The notes below the pieces were generated by a model, which was given only the letters and a program-made list of their open reading frames with translations, was not told where the DNA came from and searched no databases. A program made the translations under genes and the position numbers. Of a stretch of DNA of 64,000 nucleotides, positions 25,954-33,139 are shown piece by piece; within the stretch, counting starts at the first letter, position 1; the number at the start of each line of letters is the position of its first letter. The DNA comes from an uncultured Chitinophaga sp. (GTDB lineage: Bacteria > Bacteroidota > Bacteroidia > Chitinophagales > Chitinophagaceae): the NCBI RefSeq assembly GCF_902168175.1, contig NZ_CABHOU010000101.1, positions 163,684 through 227,683 of the forward strand, written 5' to 3'.

Positions 25954-26377
25954 ATATATATAAAGACTACAATTACACCTTACCGGGGTGAACGACAAGG
26001 AGAATAATTCAATAAATAATTTCAAAAATGGAGAATAAAATACATAAACACCAGTGACCGAGTTGGCAAAATGGCTCGATGGTGGCTAGTCTTGAAGCTT
26101 TTTGGAGAGAACCGGCTGAAATACCGATGCAGTAAAGATCGATTATATAGCTGATAAAATACTCAGGCAGAGAAAAAAAGCAACGCAATACATTATCAAT
26201 ATAAATATTTTATTTTTTTCCATCATTTATTCACCCCGTATTTAGCTTTAACAGTCTTTATAGTATACCAGCGTCTTTTTTCTATCGAAAAGAAACTAAA
26301 AGCGCCACCATTAACAAATAGATGACCAATCAAATACTTTACATATCCACATCCTTCAAAAACCATCATGTTTCAAT
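25954..26377. other. Long AT-rich intergenic region between FecR and sigma genes
   Basis: About 420 bp with no convincing reading frame on either strand. It should contain the FecR promoter near 25954-26050. The plus-strand side leads directly into a terminator at 26378-26419 although no plus-strand gene lies upstream, so a short untranslated transcript is possible. I see no repeats beyond A/T tracts. Confidence 0.4.
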
Positions 26378-26419
26378 GCTTTCCTCCAGCCGACTGTAAC
26401 GTGGAGGAAAGCTTTTTTT
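26378..26419 (+). terminator. Orphan rho-independent terminator inside the FecR-sigma gap
   Basis: A perfect 10-bp stem (GCTTTCCTCC 26378-26387 with GGAGGAAAGC 26403-26412), 15-nt loop, then seven T on the plus strand. No plus-strand gene precedes it, so it ends either a small RNA or a leader transcript. The remaining 304 bp to the sigma gene hold nothing that I recognise. Confidence 0.75.
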
Positions 26420-26723
26420 CTTTTACTGGCTTGAGTAAATGTTGTCATTCCGATCGTTTTTGTCTTGAGATGAGGGTAGCGAAATCATATCGGTTACCCT
26501 GTTCATCGGGCAGCGACTGCAACGTTGTAGCAGCTTGCGTCCGCATGCCTCATTAACGGCTTATTAACATCTTTCCCTACCCAATTCCCCTACTTTCGTG
26601 TTGCTAACGATAAATACCCTGTTTAGCACACGGGGCAGTAGCCATATTCTCCAATATAAAGCGTCAGACAATACGAGATTCTTCTTGTACCTATTACTGT
26701 TATATCCGAAATCTTAGTGCCGT

Positions 26724-27230
26724 ATGGACGCAAGCACATTTGAAGACATTTTTCGAGAACATTATAAAGTTCTCTGCCTGCAAGCATTCGCTATGCTCGA
26801 CGATCATCCAGCAGCAAAGGATTTGGTTCAGGCGCTTTTCGCTGATTTATGGGAGCGAAGAAATGAAATCGATATCAGGAAAGATGTTGGATCTTACTTG
26901 TGGATATCGATAAAGAATCGTTGCATCACGTATCAGCGCAACAAAGCTAACCATGAAAAGAAGGTGGCCGAGCATGAAATGGAACAACGGGAAGCCAGCG
27001 AGGAAATTCGCCTCAAGGCGGACGGTCCGGATATCTCCGATAAACTGGCTGCGGCTATTTACGATATGCCGGCAAGAAGGTCCCTTATATTCCAATTGGT
27101 ATATATTGAGGGACTCCCCTACCAGCAAGCGGCCGAACGGCTAAGTATCAGTAAAAACTCCATCAAAACACAAATAAAGATCGGTTTACAATACCTGCGG
27201 CTGAAGTTCGGTCGACTTATGTTGGAATAA
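26724..27230 (+). CDS. ECF RNA polymerase sigma-70 factor
   Basis: 168 residues, the usual ECF length. Sigma region 2 lies at about 8-75 (FREHYKVLCLQAFAML, then DLVQALFADLWERR), and region 4 at about 105-160 ends with the helix-turn-helix LPYQQAAERLSISKNSIKTQ. It is divergent from the FecR gene, 770 bp away, and stops directly against the converging 54-residue lipoprotein gene. FecR-type control is inferred from the pairing. Confidence 0.88.
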   Translation: MDASTFEDIFREHYKVLCLQAFAMLDDHPAAKDLVQALFADLWERRNEIDIRKDVGSYLWISIKNRCITYQRNKANHEKKVAEHEMEQREASEEIRLKADGPDISDKLAAAIYDMPARRSLIFQLVYIEGLPYQQAAERLSISKNSIKTQIKIGLQYLRLKFGRLMLE

Positions 27231-27395
27231 TTACTTCTTACCCATACGGGTGAGCAGGAAGATAATGAGGCCTAATACCACAGCTACAATCAACAGCCCC
27301 GTCCAAACCCCGGCTTTAAATATTCCTTCCACCAAACCGCAACTGCTTAAAAACACTGTGATAAAAGCCAACATCGTAATCGTGATATTTTTCAT
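27231..27395 (-). CDS. Small membrane lipoprotein (54 residues)
   Basis: An open frame from ATG 27393-27395 to TAA 27231-27233. The product starts MKNITITMLAFITVFLSSCG, a lipoprotein signal with lipobox LSSC, then LVEGIFKAGVWTG, one membrane helix (LLIVAVVLGLIIFLL) and a basic tail TRMGKK. Tiny proteins with the GIFKAGVW motif are widespread in Bacteroidota and are often misnamed phosphatidate cytidylyltransferase; they are far too short for that. Function unknown. Its stop abuts the stop of the sigma gene on the other strand (no spacer). The translation is directly visible; that it is expressed rests on the conserved motif. Confidence 0.75.
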   Translation of the reverse strand: MKNITITMLAFITVFLSSCGLVEGIFKAGVWTGLLIVAVVLGLIIFLLTRMGKK

Positions 27396-27540
27396 AAGGT
27401 GTAGTTTTTAAATAGTTATAACATATCCTGTGCCAAAGGGATGTGGCTGGTATTGTGCTTTATTTTACAAAAATTAATCATTTGCCCGGCAGCGCTGGAA
27501 ATTGCGGTAAAGTATTTATACCTTATGGCATATCGTGTTT

Positions 27541-29274
27541 ATGAAAGCAAAACATTTACTTTTAACGGCCCTCCTGCTTCCCTGCCTGTCTGTAGTAAGC
27601 GCCAAACCGCATGTTGTTAGTGCGATTGAAATACCACAATCTGTGATGCCAGGTATAATTGCCAACTATTACACCGATATCGAAAGTATCGAGCGTGTGT
27701 ATATTTTTCGACAGCATCCGGAATACTTTACACGAATGCGGCAGCACAACGACCAGGTGCTGGCGGAATTGAAGAAACTGGATTTTGGATCAATGAGCGT
27801 AAGCGATCAGGCTGATTACATCCTGTTTGCCCGTAACATCAACTCCATGAATGTAAACCTGGGAGAAAAAATGCAGCAGTACCGCCTGCTGGAGCCATCT
27901 ATTCCTTTTGCCGTCACCATCGTATCTCTGCAACAACAACGTCGCCGTGGCAAATACCTCGATGCCGCTACTACTGCCGCACAACTGAAAACAGTCCAGC
28001 AACAGATAAACACCACTATCGCTACCTGGAAAAAGCAATTGCCTTCTCCTTCATTGCAGGCAAACGCGGTGATGGTAGTTAAGGAATTGGATGCCGGCCT
28101 GGCTAATTTTTATAACTTTTATAAGGGCTATGACCCGCAATTCACCTGGCGGGTAACCCAACCTTACAAGGACGCGGACAAGGCACTGGACGAACTGGCG
28201 GAATTGCTTAAAACCAAACAGGAAGATAAATCCAGCGCAACTGATGATGGCACAGGTATAAAAGGTCAGCCAATCGGCGCTGCCGCTCTTAAACAGCTGC
28301 TGGAATACGAAATGATCCCATATACTGCGGAAGAGCTGGTCAAAATTGCGAACCGCGAATTTGAGTGGTGCGATGCGGAAATGCGTAAAGCGTCGCAGCA
28401 GATGGGTTTTGGCACTGAGTGGAAAAAGGCGCTGGAAAAAACGAAAACGAATTACGTGGAACCGGGCAAACAACCGGAACTTATAAACAGGCTGGCCGAA
28501 GAGGCGATCGCGTTTTTAGAAAAAAACGACCTGGTAACTGTGCCGGCTCTCGCCAAAGAAGCCTGGCGCATGAACATGCTCACTGTAGAACAGCAACGTT
28601 TTGCGCCGTTTTTTCTGGGCGGCGAATCAATTCTTATCGCCTATCCTACGGACGAAATGAATGAGGCCACTAAGGAAATGAGCCTGCGCAGTAACAACTA
28701 CGGCTTTGCGCATGCTACCGTTTTTCATGAACTGATACCCGGACATAACCTCCAGTTCTTTATGAATTCGCGCTTCAAAAGCTACCGCGAATGCTTTTAT
28801 ACGCCGTTTTCATCGGAGGGTTGGGCCTTATATTGGGAAATGCTGCTTTGGGACAAGGGCTTTCATTTCACGCCCGAAGAAAAAGTAGGCGCCCTGTTCT
28901 GGCGAATGCACCGTTGCGCGCGCATCATTTTCTCCCTCAATTACCACCTCGGCAAATGGACACCGAAACAATGTATCGACTTCCTGGTGGACCGTGTAGG
29001 GCACGAGCCTTTCAGCGCTGAATCGGAAGTGCGCCGTTCGTTTACCGGTGGTTACGGTCCGCTGTACCAGATCGCCTATATGATGGGCGGCCTTCAGTTA
29101 AGGGCTTTACACAAAGAGATAACCGCCACGGGCAAAATGACGGAGAAACAGTTTCACGACACCTTCCTGCATGAAAATACCCTCCCAATCGAAATGTTCC
29201 GCGCTATTGTGCTTAACCAGCGTCTTACGCGGGACTACAAAACTTCCTGGCGTTTTGCCGGAGCGTTAAAATAA
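27541..29274 (+). CDS. DUF885 family predicted zinc metallopeptidase (second copy)
   Basis: 577 residues from ATG 27541 (a GTG two codons earlier is also in frame). Signal peptide about 1-22 (ending VVSA). It matches the gene at 9488-11242 along its length, with HELIPGH at 396-402 giving the same HExxxGH arrangement, FSSEGWALYWEMLLWD and YQIAYMMGGLQ. It converges with an AraC gene that is itself a paralog of the regulator at 21.3 kb, so a regulator-peptidase pair may have been duplicated. No AraR-type repeat precedes this copy. Peptidase function is inferred from the motif. Confidence 0.75.
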   Translation: MKAKHLLLTALLLPCLSVVSAKPHVVSAIEIPQSVMPGIIANYYTDIESIERVYIFRQHPEYFTRMRQHNDQVLAELKKLDFGSMSVSDQADYILFARNINSMNVNLGEKMQQYRLLEPSIPFAVTIVSLQQQRRRGKYLDAATTAAQLKTVQQQINTTIATWKKQLPSPSLQANAVMVVKELDAGLANFYNFYKGYDPQFTWRVTQPYKDADKALDELAELLKTKQEDKSSATDDGTGIKGQPIGAAALKQLLEYEMIPYTAEELVKIANREFEWCDAEMRKASQQMGFGTEWKKALEKTKTNYVEPGKQPELINRLAEEAIAFLEKNDLVTVPALAKEAWRMNMLTVEQQRFAPFFLGGESILIAYPTDEMNEATKEMSLRSNNYGFAHATVFHELIPGHNLQFFMNSRFKSYRECFYTPFSSEGWALYWEMLLWDKGFHFTPEEKVGALFWRMHRCARIIFSLNYHLGKWTPKQCIDFLVDRVGHEPFSAESEVRRSFTGGYGPLYQIAYMMGGLQLRALHKEITATGKMTEKQFHDTFLHENTLPIEMFRAIVLNQRLTRDYKTSWRFAGALK

Positions 29275-29276
29275 CG

Positions 29277-29312
29277 AAAAACGCAGGCTCTTTCGGCCTG
29301 CGTTTTCTTTTT
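29277..29312. terminator. Bidirectional terminator between DUF885 and AraC genes
   Basis: An 8-bp stem (ACGCAGGC 29281-29288 with GCCTGCGT 29296-29303) flanked by GAAAA on the left and TTTTCTTTTT on the right, so it can stop both converging transcripts. Confidence 0.8.
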
Positions 29313-30189
29313 ACTTCGTTTTGTATTCCCGTATATACTCGCTGGGAGATATTCCGGTCGTTTTCTTAAATACGCGGTTGAAATTGATAGCACTGTTGAA
29401 CCCCGACGTGTAAGCGATGCTGGAAATACTGTTAAACTCCCCGCTGATGATCTTTTTACAGGCTTCGTTAATCCTGATCTCATTCAGGAAAGCCATATAA
29501 GTTTTACGCGTATGCTTCTTAAAGTATTTACAAAAAGCATGAGGCGTGATGTGCGCGATTTCGGCTATCCTTTTTAGAGAGATGTTTTCTCCGTAATGGT
29601 CCATCGTATACTGGTAAATGTCATTCATCCTGATACCCTCGGAGTCGGGCAGAGAATGTTTGGAGAAACCTGTGGATAGTGACTTCCAGTCTTTCACATC
29701 TTTTGAAAACCCTTGCAATAGCTGCAAAAAGTGTATCAGCCGCTCGAAACCTGAACTGTCGCTCACTTTGTGGATAGTTTCTGCTATATCGTCCTGCCCG
29801 AGAGATGAATGCATTTGCAAACCGCTTTGAGTGCGATCGAGAAACCGTTTGATATGCTCCATTTCCTGCAGGTGCAGCAGGTTTTTAAGGATACGCTCGT
29901 GGTCGAAAAAAATGTGTATGGCATGCGCATTCCCCTTTTTCGGATTGATGAAGTGCGAAGGGTCGGACTTAAAAATATGCGGCTGGTTAGCACCCATCAC
30001 ATAAATATCGCCCGGCTCAAATGGCTGGGTATAATTCCCCGCAATGAGCGTACCGCTGCCCTTTACGATCAGCGTAACCTGCATTTCCTTGTGGCGGTGC
30101 AGGTAATTATAAAAATTTGGAAGCAGGTCCTCCTCCACTACCACAGAATCCTCTGTAGCTACAGGTACTGTAAACTGGATGACTTTCAT
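29311..30189 (-). CDS. AraC family transcriptional regulator (paralog of the one at 21.3 kb)
   Basis: 292 residues; cupin-like N-terminal domain (LHRHKEMQVTLI, GANQPHIFKSDP) and C-terminal AraC double helix-turn-helix (about 190-290, with SGFNSAINFNRVFKKTTGISPSEY). The whole protein follows the same layout as the regulator at 21286-22167, including the MKVIQFTVPV start. The adjacent DUF885 gene converges on it, so its target may instead be reached in trans, or it may regulate the hydroxyproline/peptidase genes redundantly. The ligand is unknown. Confidence 0.83.
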   Translation of the reverse strand: MKVIQFTVPVATEDSVVVEEDLLPNFYNYLHRHKEMQVTLIVKGSGTLIAGNYTQPFEPGDIYVMGANQPHIFKSDPSHFINPKKGNAHAIHIFFDHERILKNLLHLQEMEHIKRFLDRTQSGLQMHSSLGQDDIAETIHKVSDSSGFERLIHFLQLLQGFSKDVKDWKSLSTGFSKHSLPDSEGIRMNDIYQYTMDHYGENISLKRIAEIAHITPHAFCKYFKKHTRKTYMAFLNEIRINEACKKIISGEFNSISSIAYTSGFNSAINFNRVFKKTTGISPSEYIREYKTK

Positions 30190-30595
30190 TGCTTTAGGTT
30201 GCTCATAAAATCAGACAATCACCAATGATGGGATAATAAATGCTCAAATTGACTCACCTCTTCTTTTTTCTCCTTCGATAGATCTTCCTGGTTGATTCAA
30301 AAACAGCTGGCTCCCGGTTTGGCTTTCGGTTCTCGTTCATGAAAAAGTCCCCTCACGGCGGGACATTTAATAGATGGCGTATGATAATGGTTGGTGAATG
30401 ATCTCACTTTTTCAAAAGTAATAGGTTTAATCACAATTGTCGCCAGTGGGGCAATTAATGATAATAGAAAGACAAAATTTGTTAAATACGAAGATGATAT
30501 CTTTCTAAAGTCAGATATTAACAATAATTACCATTTCTTTTCACATCGATAAAAGCCTACTGCTGAAAATCCCCTTTAAGCTATCTACCATGCCA
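30190..30595. other. 406-bp intergenic region, no gene seen
   Basis: Holds the promoter of the AraC gene on its left side and the 3' end region of the kinase gene on its right. A short GTCCC/GGGAC hairpin lies at about 30348-30364 without a T-run on either strand. A 75-codon frame on the minus strand (30297-30524) has no ribosome-binding site, domain or codon pattern that I trust. Confidence 0.4.
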
Positions 30596-31696
30596 TTATT
30601 TACGCCACTGGAAATAAAAACAGCTTCCCTCGCCACGGAACGATTGTACCCATACCTTTCCACCCTGCGATTCTACCAGCATTTTCAGGATATTGAGACC
30701 GATCCCAGTACTATCGCCGTTTTCCTCGTCCACCACCTCAAAAAGTTTGAAAATACGTTCGTTGTCCTTTTCCTCTATGCCGGGGCCATTATCCCTGACG
30801 AAAAATTCGTAGAAAGAGTCCGTTTCATTTACCCCGACCACTATTTCACCCTCTGCCTTATCGTTGTATTTAATCGCATTACCGATAAGGTTTTGAAAAA
30901 CCTGGTGTAACTTAGACCGTACACTGAAAATTACCGGCAACTTACCTTCAATCTTAATTTTTATGTGATCAGGAGGAAACAGCATTTCCTTTATCTCGTT
31001 CACTAATTCGTTCAGATCCACATCTTCCACTATTTGCTGTAACTCATTTTTACGCGAGTATTCGAATATAGCGGTGATCATGGCCGACAGGCTGGAGCTG
31101 GCTTTTACGGCCATAGTAGTAAATTCCAGCAGGTCATCGTGTTCCTGTATACGAGGATCCTCCTGCATTAGCATCATTAACCCCATAGCGCCGGAAAGTG
31201 GCGATTGCAGATCGTGGGCGACCACGTACATAAAACGCTCCAGCTGGTTATTTACCAATTCTTTTTCTTTGAGAGCCTGCTTCAGATCGCGCTCATAGAA
31301 GTATAACTTTTCGAATACATTTACTTTTGCCCTGGTCACCAGCAGATCGAGCGGTTTGGGCAGATAATCCACCGCACCCTCTTCAAACCCTTTAAGTACG
31401 TGCTGTTCGTCTTTATTGATGGCCGTTACAAAGATGATGGCGATGTCGCGGGTTTTGGGATTCGCTTTCAGCAGCCTTGCCACTTCAAAACCGTCCATCT
31501 CCGGCATTTGAACGTCCAGCATAATAAGGCCGATATCATCATTACGCAGCACCTGTTTAAGCGCCTCGTTGCCCGAACTGGCTTTAATAAATATGCGATG
31601 CTCCGCATCCAGCATTTCTTCGAGTGAAAGCAGGTTTTCGATACGGTCATCCACCAACAGTATGGTAAATTTTCTAGGTTTGGTTTTTTCGGTCAT
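30596..31696 (-). CDS. Response regulator-histidine kinase fusion
   Basis: 366 residues: REC domain (about 8-125) with phospho-acceptor Asp61 in MLDVQMPEMDG and Lys114; coiled linker; HisKA with phospho-histidine His161 in VAHDLQSPLSG; HATPase_c (about 245-365) with N-box QNLIGNAIKY, G1 DNGPGI and G2 GIGLNIL. There is no membrane segment, so it is a soluble phosphorelay member that may take phosphate at its REC domain and control its own kinase. It is the last gene of the minus-strand set with CheB, CheR and the large hybrid kinase. Confidence 0.92.
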   Translation of the reverse strand: MTEKTKPRKFTILLVDDRIENLLSLEEMLDAEHRIFIKASSGNEALKQVLRNDDIGLIMLDVQMPEMDGFEVARLLKANPKTRDIAIIFVTAINKDEQHVLKGFEEGAVDYLPKPLDLLVTRAKVNVFEKLYFYERDLKQALKEKELVNNQLERFMYVVAHDLQSPLSGAMGLMMLMQEDPRIQEHDDLLEFTTMAVKASSSLSAMITAIFEYSRKNELQQIVEDVDLNELVNEIKEMLFPPDHIKIKIEGKLPVIFSVRSKLHQVFQNLIGNAIKYNDKAEGEIVVGVNETDSFYEFFVRDNGPGIEEKDNERIFKLFEVVDEENGDSTGIGLNILKMLVESQGGKVWVQSFRGEGSCFYFQWRK

Positions 31697-31726
31697 TGGT
31701 TGTTAATTGGCAGATGTACAATGCAT

Positions 31727-32284
31727 CTACTTGTTATTTTTTATATGCAGAATGATCTCTTCGATATTCATTACACTCACATCTGTACACGCATTTATAG
31801 CAGCCAGCGGCATTACATCGAATTCGGCAGTTGCCGGATCCTGCACCACCGCCTTGCCGCCTTTTTCCTGTACGTTACATAGTCCTTCCGCACCGTCTTT
31901 ATTTGCGCCGCTTAAAAGTATGGCCAGCGTTCTGCTTTCATAGGCAAGTGCCACACTATTAAATGTGACATCAATAGATGGGCGGCTAAAATTTACCAGT
32001 TCGGAATAATCGAGCATAAACGTTCGATCGGTTTCCGTTATCAGGTGGTAATTTTGAGGCGCAAGATAGATGCGGCCCGGCACAATTTTCTCTTTATCTT
32101 CTGGTTCGATGATCTTTTTTTTCACAGAAAGTAAACGGTCCATTTCACTTTGCACATTTTTAAGCCGGTGTAAAACGATCACTACCGGAATATCCAGATC
32201 GCCTGGAAGCTGCTCCAGAATTGTTGTTACAGGTAGTAAACTACCTGCCGACCCTCCTACCAAAATGATATCGTATGCTCCCAT
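31727..32284 (-). CDS. CheB-type methylesterase domain protein (no receiver domain)
   Basis: 185 residues comprising only the CheB catalytic domain. The Ser-His-Asp triad is visible as Ser12 in VGGSAGS, His39 in VLHR and Asp130 in GANKDGAEG. Classical CheB carries an N-terminal REC domain; it is missing here, so activity is not set by direct phosphorylation. The start lies 2 bp from the CheR stop. No chemoreceptor, CheA or CheW is encoded nearby, so the pair probably serves a non-chemotaxis signalling system. Confidence 0.9.
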   Translation of the reverse strand: MGAYDIILVGGSAGSLLPVTTILEQLPGDLDIPVVIVLHRLKNVQSEMDRLLSVKKKIIEPEDKEKIVPGRIYLAPQNYHLITETDRTFMLDYSELVNFSRPSIDVTFNSVALAYESRTLAILLSGANKDGAEGLCNVQEKGGKAVVQDPATAEFDVMPLAAINACTDVSVMNIEEIILHIKNNK

Positions 32285-32286
32285 AT

Positions 32287-33108
32287 TTATCTTTTACGCC
32301 GGTAAATTTTATGGGCGCCATGCACCGTTTCGTAAGCATTCCTCATTTCCGTAAATCGTAAGGATTCCTTAATTCCAAGAGCAAGGAAGCCCCAGGGTGA
32401 TAAACTGTCATAAAACAGTTTCAATACGTGATTCTGCAACTCCCGGTTAAAGTAAATAAACACATTACGGCAGCAAATAAGCTGAAATTCGTTAAATACC
32501 TGGTCGGCTGCAAGGTTATGCTGGAAGAAAGTAATGTTTTTCCTTAGCTCCTTCTGCAATATCACCCTGTCATACCGCGCAGAGTAATAGTCCGAAAAAT
32601 CCCCGATGCCGCCCGATTGTATATAGTTTGCGGTATATTCCTTCATATATTCCAGCTGTACAACGCCCGAAGCGGCCTTTTCGAGGTTGGCAGGGTTAAG
32701 ATCGGTTGCGTAAATGCGTGTGCGATCCAGCAACCCCGCCTCCTTTAATAGAATGGCCATAGAATACACCTCTTCGCCTGTAGAGCAACCAGCATGCCAT
32801 ATCCTGATATTCGGATAGGCGGCCAGTTTTGGCAGAATATCCTCTTTTAACGTTCTATAAAATGCCGGATCGCGAAACATTTCTGTTACGTTCACAGTGA
32901 GGTATTGGACCATGCTGTTAAAAAACGCCTCATCGTTTACCAGGCGGTACTTCAGTTCAAATACCGATGGCATCCCTGAGTGCCCCATAAAACGTACCAT
33001 ACGACGCTTCAGCGAAGCCTGCGCATAACCGCTGAAATCATAACCGTATCTTAGCCTGATTACCTGCACTAATTCCAGGTAATCTGCCATTGAAAGTTCA
33101 TCATTCAT
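32287..33108 (-). CDS. CheR-type protein glutamate methyltransferase
   Basis: 273 residues. An N-terminal helical CheR_N domain (about 1-75, with YGYDFSGYAQASLKRRMVRF) and a SAM-dependent catalytic domain (about 80-270) with the SAM-binding HAGCSTGEEVYSMA motif and ICCRNVFIYF. The family methylates glutamates of receptors. It is placed between the hybrid kinase and CheB genes, with spacings of 31 and 2 bp, consistent with one operon; the kinase itself may be the methylated partner. Confidence 0.92.
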   Translation of the reverse strand: MNDELSMADYLELVQVIRLRYGYDFSGYAQASLKRRMVRFMGHSGMPSVFELKYRLVNDEAFFNSMVQYLTVNVTEMFRDPAFYRTLKEDILPKLAAYPNIRIWHAGCSTGEEVYSMAILLKEAGLLDRTRIYATDLNPANLEKAASGVVQLEYMKEYTANYIQSGGIGDFSDYYSARYDRVILQKELRKNITFFQHNLAADQVFNEFQLICCRNVFIYFNRELQNHVLKLFYDSLSPWGFLALGIKESLRFTEMRNAYETVHGAHKIYRRKR

Positions 33109-33139
33109 AAGATCCGCCAGAATTCCTTCCGGTTATTAA

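Noticed and set aside
26368..26556. A 62-codon frame across the orphan terminator
   Set aside because: It runs through a strong hairpin with a T-run and has no conserved-looking residues; noncoding is more likely.
27541..29274. An AraR-type site before the second DUF885 gene
   Set aside because: The 145 bp upstream were read for TGTC-N5-GACA and no match was found.
30348..30364. GTCCC/GGGAC hairpin
   Set aside because: Five-bp stem and no T-run on either strand; too weak to call a terminator or operator.
30297..30524. A 75-codon minus-strand frame in an intergenic region
   Set aside because: No ribosome-binding site, no motif and no supporting neighbour.
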